DNA from: Cyanophora paradoxa
Lineage: Eukaryota; Glaucocystophyceae; Cyanophorales; Cyanophoraceae
Assembly (NCBI GenBank): GCA_004431415.1
Contig: QPMI01000646.1
Coordinates: 7,501-44,514 of the forward strand
Length of the DNA stretch: 37,014 nt
Direction of reading: 5' to 3'
Position 1 is the stretch's first letter, and every line of letters begins with the position of its first letter. The position numbers and the translations under genes are program-made. Of the stretch, positions 10,650 through 19,165 are shown one piece after another. Below the pieces are notes generated by a model. That model saw nothing but the letters and a program-made list of their open reading frames with translations. It did no database searches and was not told the origin of the DNA.

Positions 10650-11677
10650 TTTCGTCTCACGATGTTACTACGATTAGGTTTAATGCCTTCTTTCTTTAAC
10701 TTTTCATTAACTTTATTCGTTTTCTTGACTCTCTCTATTCGTTTCTGTGATGGAATTTTAATAATTTCGGATTCTTTCACTTTCTGTAATTCTTGCTTTT
10801 TGAAACGTCGCTTTACTTCCTGTACTTCTCCGTCCATGTCCTCCAATACTTTAAACCGGTTACCGTCAGGTCTTCCAACTTTAAAGACCTTCTGACTGAA
10901 TCGCGCACCTTCCTTTTCAAACGCACTTTTTTTACCTTCAAACACTCGAACAGTATCACCTGGTTTTACATTGACCTTCTCATTTCCCTTTACGTTGTTA
11001 TTGTGGACAGTATCCCGAAGGTAAATGTATAGCTGTTTATCTTCATCAGAATACACAGCATTTGGTGAGTCATTTTTCAAAGCACTATGAGGCGAATTAT
11101 TATAAACATCGAGAACTTCACTTAATAGATCGATCCATTTCGTTGTCCCCTTTGCTGTCATTGCCTTCCTCAAATATTGCTTGAAAGTCCTTGTGAATCT
11201 ATCGATAATTCCGAGTTTATCACCAACTGTAATATGTTCATCCTTAGCAACATCGGTATATAGTCTGACTCCATGTTCTCCGCACCAATTGCGATAAATT
11301 GCATTGGAAAACTCATTATCTCCCGATAGAGCGGCGACCTTTCCGGCGTCCTGTTTGAACCGATTAAGAATACTTGGGATATCTTGGTTTGTTTTGAAAG
11401 GATACACGTACGCCTTCCGACTTAATATATCAATAAAACTTATCATCTTAAAAATTCCATTGTTTGCTGTTTGATATCCTTTAAAATACATAATGTCTAC
11501 TTGAAATGATCGTGGCTTTGCGACAATTCTTAGAAATGTTTTAGGCTTTGGTGGTTTCTTAAATATCTGGTGAACTTCTGAGTTTAAAAATCGTTTTTTC
11601 AATTCTTCTTCATCAAAATTAACTTTATCATTTATCAATTTCTGGCGATACTTCTTGTAAGATAACACGTTATCCAT
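10619..11677 (-). CDS. Retroviral-type (rve/DDE) integrase of the PLV
   Basis: This 352-residue protein would insert the viral DNA into the host chromosome. The catalytic core has D61 (FQVDIMYFKG), D120 (SGDNEF) and a third acidic residue D159 (LGIIDRFTRTFK), where the textbook triad has Glu. YNNSPHSAL...SP follows as in rve proteins. An SH3/chromo-like C-terminal segment (about 240-300) is followed by a basic tail. No HHCC zinc finger is seen at the N-terminus. The ATG overlaps the stop of the upstream replication gene by one base (TAATG), implying co-transcription. The last codons lie in the terminal repeat. The 5-bp target duplication fits this enzyme class. Confidence 0.93.
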   Translation of the reverse strand: MDNVLSYKKYRQKLINDKVNFDEEELKKRFLNSEVHQIFKKPPKPKTFLRIVAKPRSFQVDIMYFKGYQTANNGIFKMISFIDILSRKAYVYPFKTNQDIPSILNRFKQDAGKVAALSGDNEFSNAIYRNWCGEHGVRLYTDVAKDEHITVGDKLGIIDRFTRTFKQYLRKAMTAKGTTKWIDLLSEVLDVYNNSPHSALKNDSPNAVYSDEDKQLYIYLRDTVHNNNVKGNEKVNVKPGDTVRVFEGKKSAFEKEGARFSQKVFKVGRPDGNRFKVLEDMDGEVQEVKRRFKKQELQKVKESEIIKIPSQKRIERVKKTNKVNEKLKKEGIKPNRSNIVRRKYNLRSRSRA

Positions 11678-14600
11678 TATTGAGCAGCGCAGTTACACTT
11701 AATATGGGACAGGAAACAATTTTTAGTAGTATGGGGTAACGCGTTATTGATCCGATCCACCGAAATTACACTTAAATCGAAATCCATACCACCGTAACAG
11801 CGCAGGCAATGACCATATTGTTTGCCGTAACGTTTCTTAATCCATTCCCAATTGACATAATCTTTTTCATCAAATGGTCGATTTGCCTTTCGGTCTTGCT
11901 CCTTATACAATTCGAGTCTCTCGTTAAACTTCTTCATGTTAACGACGAAATCCGCCCACTCGTAGCCATCATGGTAAATCTTCACACGGCTTAGTTCGGT
12001 CGTTCGGGTGATTGCGGTATAGAACCATTCCGCCGAAACGTATGGGGCGCCCGATTCGTAGATGACGATGTTACCGTTTTCGCATTCGATGGTATCACCT
12101 TGAACCACGTGACAAGTGTAAGCGTATGGAAGCGCAAAGTATCGCATTGCCGGCGGGTCTAATGTGATTACCTCATTTGTCGCGACGTCTTCGATGACGA
12201 ACTCTTTATCATCGAACGCCTTAATGGTGTAAGTGAACCCATTGTGAATTGTCACGCCACTCTTCACGATCCTTTGTTTTGCGACAATTTCCACACCCTT
12301 CGCGTAGATCGGGACGTCTTCGCCATGGTTCATTTTGTGGAGTTGTAGGTTCACTTCCGCCGCCTTGCGATTGGTGTAAACTATCGCCCTGTCATCCTTC
12401 CCCAAAGTATTAACTGTCTCAAACTTGTACTTTTTGATGACATCCGGGATGCTCATACCATTCTCGAATAGATCTTGTTTGATTTCCTCGACAGTGTCTT
12501 TATCCTTCTGGGACTTGTGACGCTTATTGACCTTCAATACTAATTCGTTCTGGAATAGAAGACGAAGAATGTACGAATAGTATTGTTTCTGGTCTACTGT
12601 CATATCTTGGATGGGTGGATTTTGGTAAGGATCGCCCGTGGCGATGTAAACCTTATCAGGGAATAGCACTAACATAATGTGAGCAAGCGCCGCCAACTCC
12701 GAAACTGTGAACTGACACACTTCGTCAATAAAGATACCATCATATTCAGCCAATCCCGCAGCATTTCCACCTACAACTTCGTCCATGTTTGAATCGTCAA
12801 CTTTCAGATGTAGGGCATCATAAATGGTCTTAACATTTGGTAGACCATGTTGTAGTTTCATGTCGCGAATTCTCTTGTTAGTCGGAACAATGAAAAGTGG
12901 ATTTTTGAAGCGTTTCGCAAGCTGAGTGGCTATGAATGTCTTACCAACTCCTGGAACGATTCCGAGAATGATACAACGTTTAAGAGTTTCGAGAGTATCG
13001 CAAATCGCGGGAGTGTTGTATTCATCAACCACTGAGTGAACTATGTAGTTTAACTTTTCCAACTTCACGAAATCCTCATCTCTCTCAATCTTTCCATAAT
13101 GCAACTTCTTAAGTTCAAACTCCTTGTTCTTCCCGGTAAACTTCTTAATGAAATTGGGGCAGTGGTTCACACTGAACTTTCCGATGTTGTCGTAGTTGTT
13201 GCGATCGAAAGTATAAGTTTCGATGGGATCACACGAGATTGTGTACACACAGTCAGTATTAACAGAGATCGGATAGGACCCTTTCTTACTTAGCTCCACG
13301 GTTTTCTCGTAAAGATTCATTCGCATGATGGAATACATGAGATTGTGGAAAGGTAAGAAACCATCAGTAAGGTACTTTTCGGCTTCTTGATTCACATAAT
13401 AGAAGTGTGGCTCTGTGATATTTTCCTCAGCAACGACGTAACAAGTTGGGTCATACGTTGTAGGATCTTTACCAAAAACGTATAGTTTCACCTCTCCGCC
13501 ATGTTGCTTTTGGAATTCAACGGCATCATCGCGCTTGTTAAAGATCGTGGTTTTTACTTTGTGGTTCTTCTGTTTTCCGATTTGCCCAATGTTTGATACA
13601 AGCATTTGCTTTTTATCTGTTGGGTGAAGGTCAGACTCCATGATTTGCTTGATCACATCGCCTGAGTAGTTAGGAACCAATTTATATGGTCTGAGAACCG
13701 CCTTAATGGTAATATCATCTTTCAGATCCTCGTAGTGTTTTTTGAGAACCAAACCGGGGATGACATTGTAACGTGAATCAATCAGCATTCGCTTATAGAG
13801 ATTGTAAATGTTCAGTTCGTACGTAGTTCCATCCGAATTTTTCATGGTTTTGAAAAACTTGGACTTCAATTTTACGTAGTAGAAGTTATACTTTTCGATC
13901 TGATCCGCGGAAGTTACGACTGTCTTTTGGAAATAATCGAACTTACCCACAACTGGAATATTTTCTATCTGTTTCGCGATGATCGCAGCGTATTCCTTAC
14001 ATCCATCATTTTCGTAAATATTCCTGTTCCACCAAATCTCTTCAATGGTCTCCTTATCCAAATCGAAAAATCCACGTAGGGCAGTCTGTGAACCAATGCG
14101 AAAAGCTGTAGCGGTTTGATCATTGTACGTACTCTTATTATTAGTGTTCACGAGACTCAGATACATTAAAAGATTCAGACGCTCGAACTTATCGCGATAT
14201 TCAGCATCCTTAAAGTTAATCTGGTAGGCTGTCTCTACGTCTGTATCTGAACCGGGTGGTGTGATCGTAATACTCTTTTCGCCATAGGTGAAATGAATGT
14301 GTGTAACCTTGCGCATCGGCGATAGTCCGGCGTGAACTTGGTAATTAACATCGACGATGAATGTTTTAAGGAGATCGTCAAGGTATCCACTGTAACAAAT
14401 CGAAATTTTGCTCTGGTTCTTCATCTCCTCCGAATTAATGATTTTCACAATATCCTCGGGAGTTGCCGCAAATTCGCGATGTTTTCTTTGCTTGATAATC
14501 TTGAATCGCGAACCCACCGAAAGGTTTGTGTCGGAATTCGACTTCGAACCATTGAATGAGTGAGTGAGAGATTTGAGATTTTCATTAAGAAGGTATAAGT

Positions 14601-15765
14601 GTCCACTTTCGATTTTCACGTAGGCAACCGATGGTGTGAGGTGGGTATTTCTGGTGTTTGGTTTATAGGTAAGTTCGGGTATTTCGGTCTTGTCGTCTTT
14701 GTCGATTGTGACAAAGCCAAGACGGTAAGGAGTAAGAACTTTTTCTACGATTTCCTCGAAAGTAAAGCCCCAATCATCACCCTCAACAGGTTCACGCCCA
14801 CGAATCATTTTAAATATACCTTCATGCGACCAATTCACGGATTTATACTTACCTTTCCCTTGCGCTTTCTGAAATGCTCGGGCAAAGTGCATAACAAGGA
14901 CATCGGGAACACAACGACCCACTTTAAATTTATCGCCCCGGATAAAGAGTTCCTCCAACGTTTTCGCTTGTGGGTTAGTCTCATTGCGAATATACTTCGA
15001 AATAATCATCGGAGCATATTGAGTATCACGAAGTGGTTGTAGTTGTCTCGGTGTATAAGTTTGGTTGTCCGTAGTAATGATTCGCTCGAATGTCACGATG
15101 TCACCATAAGTATTATCTTGAACTTTAACGAAGAACCGAAAATCACGATTTCCTGCATTTGATTGTGCAATGGCTAACATGAATTCCTGAATATTTTTAG
15201 CATCAAAAAGCGCTGGGAAGGTATTAAATGTTCGTATGATTTTGTCAAGCGACTTCACCAACAGATCCTCTTTTGAACACTGAATCGCGAGAGGTTGGTT
15301 AGAGCTTGTCTTTTTCATCTCGAAGTAGAACATACCATCTTCCTCGACTACATTAGAGTTAGCGGGAAGGGTTCGGATCTCAAGGGGTGAGATTTCCTTG
15401 TAAATGCGGACATGCAGAGTAACCATGTTTCCTGGTGAGTTCTGGATATACTCACGAAGGTTCGCCATCATTTCTTTGAAGGGATCCGGACGCTTGCGCT
15501 TCTCACGCTTCTTGATATTCTTAGCTGTCCTCTCCGCCCTTGCCACCTTCTTCTGTTGCTTACGCTCGAACCGTTGGTAAAGAACACGATTCAGTTCAGT
15601 AATGGTATTATCTAACTTCTCCTCTCTCGGACGCTGGTAAGTGATCAGATCAAGGTACTCCTCAAACTTCTCACGAGTGATTTTATCGGTCACAAAGGCT
15701 TCCATCGCCTTCGCCACCGTCTCTTGCTTCTTCTTTCGCAGTCTCAGATTCGATGCTCGGGGCAT
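11677..15765 (-). CDS. PLV replication protein: PolB-like palm + SF1 helicase + HNH-like tail
   Basis: The protein has 1362 residues. The N-terminus is basic with likely coiled coil (about 1-100). Residues about 580-850 show motifs in the order of a family-B polymerase palm: motif A-like D587-GCKE-Y592, motif B-like K719-QMLVSNIG, and motif C-like NTDC (836-839) in place of DTDS. A superfamily 1 helicase follows: Walker A PGVGKT (K942), FIDE Walker B (D1014-E1015), GDPYQ motif III (D1045, Q1048), and AITRT motif VI (R1254). The last 44 residues have CxxC (C1320, C1323), VDRINN, H1345, NC, H1354 and CN, like HNH/endonuclease VII folds. Helicase assignment is secure. The palm and nuclease assignments are by motif and need structure prediction. 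A TATA-like element lies 25 bp upstream of the ATG. Confidence 0.85.
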   Translation of the reverse strand: MPRASNLRLRKKKQETVAKAMEAFVTDKITREKFEEYLDLITYQRPREEKLDNTITELNRVLYQRFERKQQKKVARAERTAKNIKKREKRKRPDPFKEMMANLREYIQNSPGNMVTLHVRIYKEISPLEIRTLPANSNVVEEDGMFYFEMKKTSSNQPLAIQCSKEDLLVKSLDKIIRTFNTFPALFDAKNIQEFMLAIAQSNAGNRDFRFFVKVQDNTYGDIVTFERIITTDNQTYTPRQLQPLRDTQYAPMIISKYIRNETNPQAKTLEELFIRGDKFKVGRCVPDVLVMHFARAFQKAQGKGKYKSVNWSHEGIFKMIRGREPVEGDDWGFTFEEIVEKVLTPYRLGFVTIDKDDKTEIPELTYKPNTRNTHLTPSVAYVKIESGHLYLLNENLKSLTHSFNGSKSNSDTNLSVGSRFKIIKQRKHREFAATPEDIVKIINSEEMKNQSKISICYSGYLDDLLKTFIVDVNYQVHAGLSPMRKVTHIHFTYGEKSITITPPGSDTDVETAYQINFKDAEYRDKFERLNLLMYLSLVNTNNKSTYNDQTATAFRIGSQTALRGFFDLDKETIEEIWWNRNIYENDGCKEYAAIIAKQIENIPVVGKFDYFQKTVVTSADQIEKYNFYYVKLKSKFFKTMKNSDGTTYELNIYNLYKRMLIDSRYNVIPGLVLKKHYEDLKDDITIKAVLRPYKLVPNYSGDVIKQIMESDLHPTDKKQMLVSNIGQIGKQKNHKVKTTIFNKRDDAVEFQKQHGGEVKLYVFGKDPTTYDPTCYVVAEENITEPHFYYVNQEAEKYLTDGFLPFHNLMYSIMRMNLYEKTVELSKKGSYPISVNTDCVYTISCDPIETYTFDRNNYDNIGKFSVNHCPNFIKKFTGKNKEFELKKLHYGKIERDEDFVKLEKLNYIVHSVVDEYNTPAICDTLETLKRCIILGIVPGVGKTFIATQLAKRFKNPLFIVPTNKRIRDMKLQHGLPNVKTIYDALHLKVDDSNMDEVVGGNAAGLAEYDGIFIDEVCQFTVSELAALAHIMLVLFPDKVYIATGDPYQNPPIQDMTVDQKQYYSYILRLLFQNELVLKVNKRHKSQKDKDTVEEIKQDLFENGMSIPDVIKKYKFETVNTLGKDDRAIVYTNRKAAEVNLQLHKMNHGEDVPIYAKGVEIVAKQRIVKSGVTIHNGFTYTIKAFDDKEFVIEDVATNEVITLDPPAMRYFALPYAYTCHVVQGDTIECENGNIVIYESGAPYVSAEWFYTAITRTTELSRVKIYHDGYEWADFVVNMKKFNERLELYKEQDRKANRPFDEKDYVNWEWIKKRYGKQYGHCLRCYGGMDFDLSVISVDRINNALPHTTKNCFLSHIKCNCAAQ

Positions 15766-15781
15766 TTTGCTTGTTTTCTTA

Positions 15782-15818
15782 TTATATATACAAGAAAAGA
15801 ATTCTTTAAGTCATTTTA
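15782..15818 (-). promoter_or_regulatory. Promoter-like element upstream of the replication gene
   Basis: Read on the minus strand it is AAATGACTTAAAGAATTCT, then TTTCTTG, then TATATATAATAAG, with the TATA block starting about 25 bp before the ATG at 15765. Almost the same element precedes the 79-aa gene, and a diverged one precedes the MCP gene. This supports a virus-encoded promoter motif. Confidence 0.6.
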
Positions 15819-15960
15819 TTCCATGAGATTTTTTTGACCGATCGGGAAAATTTACCGGTCAAGCAATTTTAAAAATAACAAAGGGGTCGACCATCATTTG
15901 ATGATTCTAAAAATAACTCGAAGCAAACCTATAAAGTTTCAGCGCGATTACCGCGGGTTT

Positions 15961-15994
15961 TGGTCTTCTCAGAGCAAGCGCGCTGAGAAAACCA
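15961..15994. terminator. Strong hairpin just after the 79-aa gene
   Basis: TGGT-c-TTCTCAG, a 10-base loop, CTGAGAA-a-ACCA: eleven base pairs with a single C/A mismatch. It lies directly 3' of the 79-aa gene on the minus strand and upstream of the replication gene promoter. It is a candidate transcription end or RNA-processing signal. Confidence 0.45.
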
Positions 15995-15995
15995 A

Positions 15996-16235
15996 TTAAC
16001 AATATATCGGCGGACGTCCTCGATTGGTACGTGGAACACCATACAGATATTTGATGAAAGATACCGCATTAGCGATATAAGCGCTTTGAGAACTCTTCAC
16101 AATCTTCATAGATCGATAGCATTCATCGGTCTTATAGAGTTCTTTTAGAGCATTCTTGTATTTTGTAAGGTATGCCTTCCCATTCTCAGTTTTCAGATAA
16201 CGCATTGTTGCTTTCTTATGCGCTTCGCTTACCAT
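15996..16235 (-). CDS. Small basic PLV protein, unknown (79 aa)
   Basis: I do not recognise this protein. It is lysine-rich, mostly helical in appearance (KKATMRYLKTENGKAYLTKY), with a conserved-looking aromatic centre and a C-terminus GRPPIYC. It has no membrane segment or signal peptide. A promoter-like element starts 31 bp upstream (TATATATTAGAAG), matching that of the replication gene, and a hairpin lies just after the stop. Both support a real gene. The charge and early-gene-like promoter would fit a small DNA-binding or regulatory protein, but that is only inference. Confidence 0.65.
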   Translation of the reverse strand: MVSEAHKKATMRYLKTENGKAYLTKYKNALKELYKTDECYRSMKIVKSSQSAYIANAVSFIKYLYGVPRTNRGRPPIYC

Positions 16236-16256
16236 TGTGTCTCTGTTGATCCTCTT

Positions 16257-16289
16257 CTAATATATAGCGAGAAATCTTTAAATCATTTT
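16257..16289 (-). promoter_or_regulatory. Promoter-like element upstream of the 79-aa gene
   Basis: On the minus strand: AAATGATTTAAAGATTTCT, CGC, TATATATTAGAAG, with the ATG 31 bp from the TATA start. Seventeen of the 19 bases of the upstream block match the element before the replication gene. This is much better than expected by chance in two intergenic spaces. Confidence 0.6.
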
Positions 16290-16424
16290 TTGTCTCGTAT
16301 GTATGATGTTTCGGAACATTGCGCATCGTTAATAAGAAGATGCCCGGAAAAATAAGCTGAAGGTCTTCGCCTCCTCGATTCTACGAATGAACCCCGTAGA
16401 ACAGGTGATGAAAAAGCGTGATAC

Positions 16425-16613
16425 ATGGATATCACAACTTATCTACAACGCCGCTTAAAAAAAATTAAGCAAAACGTGAGCGCTAAAATTCGGAGATGGA
16501 TGTTTAACGCTATTCTTTGTAAAGAAAATTTTAACGTTAGAATGATGCTTAACGCTGGGCTTCGCAAATGTCGGGCTATGCCCTCATGTATCCCGGACGG
16601 ATGCGCAATTTAG
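16425..16613 (+). CDS. Doubtful small ORF in the PLV (62 aa)
   Basis: A plus-strand frame with a basic N-terminal half (MDITTYLQRRLKKIKQNVSA) in the otherwise open space 16290-16575. It overlaps the 3' end of the 201-aa gene on the other strand by 38 bp. No homologue is recognised, no promoter element like those of its neighbours is seen, and it runs against the local transcription direction. It may be chance. Confidence 0.25.
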   Translation: MDITTYLQRRLKKIKQNVSAKIRRWMFNAILCKENFNVRMMLNAGLRKCRAMPSCIPDGCAI

Positions 16614-17181
16614 CGAATCCTGAAAGCATCGGCGCACCATTTGGAATCGAGTTAATCGGGTCAGATTGTGATGTAGCAACCCTTAGTATATTCTTGTTAA
16701 GCACCGGCAAATCCGTTTTATTGGATTCTTGGTAATCAATCGTTTTAGCGATTAATTCATTTGTTGCGGTCTTTTCTTCTTTGATTGGATCCGGTAGGAC
16801 ATCGAACGTAACATCGGGTTTCTTTGCTACCTTCTTTTTGGTTATCGGTTCCTCCGTTATCTTCTTCTCTTTCTCTACCTCTTCTGCGATACCATCAACG
16901 AGACTTTTAGCATGTCTGTATGGTACTGTTCTTAGATTACCTTTTGTTGATCTAATAAAGTAGCGGTTCCGGCGGTCTTTTTCTGAATAAGTTGAATATA
17001 GACGCTCACCACCATCGAGAAGTTTAAGAAGAGTCGATTTTTTCGCTACTTTATCAAGCGTTGCGCTTTTGAATTGCCCCTTTTTGATACCACGCTTAGC
17101 GCCCGGCATCTTGTTTAGCGGGACTTGATCAATAAGAGCGTTAGAATCGTTAGTATCATCTACCGGCGCCGTTTTGTTCAT
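16576..17181 (-). CDS. PLV protein of unknown function, basic/acidic (201 aa)
   Basis: I do not recognise a fold. Residues about 25-90 are basic (GAKRGIKKGQFKSATLDK; KDRRNRYFIRSTKG). A charged Lys/Glu stretch follows (about 95-150), and the C-terminus ends in LRIRPGYMRA. Its ATG lies inside the 3' end of the minor capsid gene (26-bp overlap, other frame), so it is probably translated from the same message and expressed with structural genes. Position and charge suggest a virion or DNA-packaging accessory. It shows no Ulp1-type catalytic triad, so it does not fill the place of the missing protease. Confidence 0.75.
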   Translation of the reverse strand: MNKTAPVDDTNDSNALIDQVPLNKMPGAKRGIKKGQFKSATLDKVAKKSTLLKLLDGGERLYSTYSEKDRRNRYFIRSTKGNLRTVPYRHAKSLVDGIAEEVEKEKKITEEPITKKKVAKKPDVTFDVLPDPIKEEKTATNELIAKTIDYQESNKTDLPVLNKNILRVATSQSDPINSIPNGAPMLSGFAKLRIRPGYMRA

Positions 17182-17881
17182 GAATGATCATAGAGTTATT
17201 GGTAGAATCATATTTTAGAAGATGTCCTACCTCTTGGTCAATCTCAATTTTAGCGAGCGCTTTGTCATCGCTGGTGTTCTTGCTTACGTAATTACCTTTG
17301 AGTGGATCGACATGTAAAAGGATGTACGAATTAAACAGGAGATCGACCGCTATGACGCTGTCAATGTAATTGGTATATGTGTAAGCACCAACGGTTACCG
17401 GTAAATCAAACAGAACCGATGGGTAACCTTCCGCTGACTCTTGCGGTACCGTTTCTGGAAATCCGAGGAAATTGGCTAAAATAAGACTACCAAACTTAAG
17501 ATTGAATTCAGACTCTCCCATAATTCTAAGTCGCATTGATGTGGGGTTATATGAGACATTGAAGTGACGGGTATAAGTTGTTCCCGCTGTACTATACACC
17601 TGTGTTGATATCGTAGCATTTAGAAGATTTACTAAACTATCTATGGTATATGATCCTTTCGCAATGAGATTATTTTTATTTTTAATAACACCTCCTGCGT
17701 CATATGTTGATGTTGTGAGTACTCCATCCTCGCTTAGATTGTAAATGTTATTGAACATTTCGAAATTAGTAACACGACACGCTTTAACATTTTGGATTGC
17801 ATGGGGAAGTTTATAAGAATAGTTTGTGGGGGTTCCTTCGTCCCGGTCTCGGGAATCAATATTTAGATAATAACGCGTCAT
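17156..17881 (-). CDS. Minor capsid (penton-like) protein of the PLV
   Basis: This 241-residue protein begins MTRYYLNIDSRDRDEGTPTN. The IDSRDR...PTNYSYKLPHAIQNVKACRV opening is a hallmark of the penton/minor capsid proteins of polintons, virophages and related giant viruses. The rest is beta-rich, as expected for a jelly-roll that forms the pentameric vertices. It diverges from the MCP gene across a 53-bp spacer, the usual pairing of the two capsid genes. The 201-aa gene overlaps its end. I found no truncation. The assignment rests on the N-terminal signature and gene order. Confidence 0.85.
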   Translation of the reverse strand: MTRYYLNIDSRDRDEGTPTNYSYKLPHAIQNVKACRVTNFEMFNNIYNLSEDGVLTTSTYDAGGVIKNKNNLIAKGSYTIDSLVNLLNATISTQVYSTAGTTYTRHFNVSYNPTSMRLRIMGESEFNLKFGSLILANFLGFPETVPQESAEGYPSVLFDLPVTVGAYTYTNYIDSVIAVDLLFNSYILLHVDPLKGNYVSKNTSDDKALAKIEIDQEVGHLLKYDSTNNSMIIHEQNGAGR

Positions 17882-17934
17882 TCTGTTTAATAAAGTAAAT
17901 TAAAATTTTCTTTTCGTATTTTAAACATAAGATC
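17882..17934. promoter_or_regulatory. Divergent capsid promoter region
   Basis: A 53-bp AT-rich spacer separates the two capsid genes. On the plus strand 17892-17931 reads AAAGTAAATTAAAATTTTCT, TTTCG, TATTTTAAACATAAG. This is a diverged version of the element before the replication and 79-aa genes (about 15 of 20 bases in the upstream block). The spacer must serve both transcription directions. Confidence 0.5.
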
Positions 17935-19161
17935 ATGTCGATTTCAGGCACAACTTTAAAGGAACTCCTCGTTACTCCCGGATCGGATCAAATTTATCTA
18001 TCTCCCGGTCTTCAAATCGGAACCAACGCCAAGTATAAGCCGTTCCTTGAACAGGTTCGCCCACGCGGTAACACTTTCGGATTCAAAACAACCGCTTATT
18101 TTGATCTACCACGCAAGCAACTACTAAGTGGCGTTTCGCTTTACTTTAAGGTTGCTACCGGTGGTGGTCAGGAATGCACACTACCCAATGGCGGCGCTTC
18201 TTACATTAAAGAAGTTCGTTTTACCCATGGTGGTTTTAAGTATATGATTCCTGGCGATTGGATCACTGTAAACACTCTGATCGATAATGATTACGCCACG
18301 CTTAGTAGCATGTATATTTCGCTTGGACTTGATACCGAGACAAACCGCACATCTACAAATTATTCATCTGAGTACGTAGTGAAAATTCCCGCTGCTTTCT
18401 GGGATGATGCGTACTTCCCCCTGTGTTGCCTGGCGGAAATGCCCGCTATTGAGGTAGACTTCCGCGAACCTTCGATTGTAGAAGTCCCCGCTGGTGGATC
18501 TGTCGCCATGACTGATTGCGGGCTAATCTGTCAATTCGTTAATATCGCTTCTGCGGAGGCGGAGACTCTCATTAAAATGGCGAATGAACAGGGAGGTATT
18601 CGTATTCCGATTACGGAAGTCATCCACAAAAAGACGCGATCGCTGAAAACCGCCGATTCTGGTGAGGCGGTCGAGGTTTCACTCGCTAACGTTTCCGGTC
18701 TGGTTCATTCAATTATTATGACTGTTCGCGATGTCAACAAACTGGAGAAATACACTCATTCTGATTTCCGCGGTTACACTTCTGCGGTTAAAATCGATGA
18801 ATTCCAAATTTTCCATAATAACCGATCGCTTGAAATCTCTAATAAACCCATTTCTGGTTTCCTCTCCGCTGCTAATCATATTCCTACACATTTCAAGGGT
18901 TGCACTGTTGGAAACAATGACTTTGGATTCGAAAATGCTTGTATCTACGGTGTTGTTCTCTCTAAATCTGGGAAGGATTCGCTCCATAATTCAGTCATGG
19001 GTTATCAAGATTTCTTCAACTCTGCAAGTTCGTACATGGATCTGACCGTTTCCGGTTGCACAGATGCTGCGCCGGTTCAGGTTGACATTTATTCCTTACG
19101 TCATAATGTCATGATTCTTAATGGGTACAACATTAGTACGCTTAAGGTGTCAAATTTCTAA
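17935..19161 (+). CDS. Major capsid protein, double jelly-roll (PLV)
   Basis: This 408-residue protein is the main shell subunit of an icosahedral virion. FDLPRKQLLSGVSLYFKV near the N-terminus and VVKIPAAFWDDAYFPLCCLA followed by EMPAIEVDFREPS are typical of double jelly-roll MCPs, where a proline-bounded loop ends the first barrel. The remaining length suits two barrels and is at the short end for the group. The ATG at 17935 follows the AT-rich spacer directly. A hairpin lies just after the stop. The gene is intact, which, with intact ATPase and minor capsid genes, suggests the element could still form particles, though that is inference. Confidence 0.92.
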   Translation: MSISGTTLKELLVTPGSDQIYLSPGLQIGTNAKYKPFLEQVRPRGNTFGFKTTAYFDLPRKQLLSGVSLYFKVATGGGQECTLPNGGASYIKEVRFTHGGFKYMIPGDWITVNTLIDNDYATLSSMYISLGLDTETNRTSTNYSSEYVVKIPAAFWDDAYFPLCCLAEMPAIEVDFREPSIVEVPAGGSVAMTDCGLICQFVNIASAEAETLIKMANEQGGIRIPITEVIHKKTRSLKTADSGEAVEVSLANVSGLVHSIIMTVRDVNKLEKYTHSDFRGYTSAVKIDEFQIFHNNRSLEISNKPISGFLSAANHIPTHFKGCTVGNNDFGFENACIYGVVLSKSGKDSLHNSVMGYQDFFNSASSYMDLTVSGCTDAAPVQVDIYSLRHNVMILNGYNISTLKVSNF

Positions 19162-19165
19162 GCAT

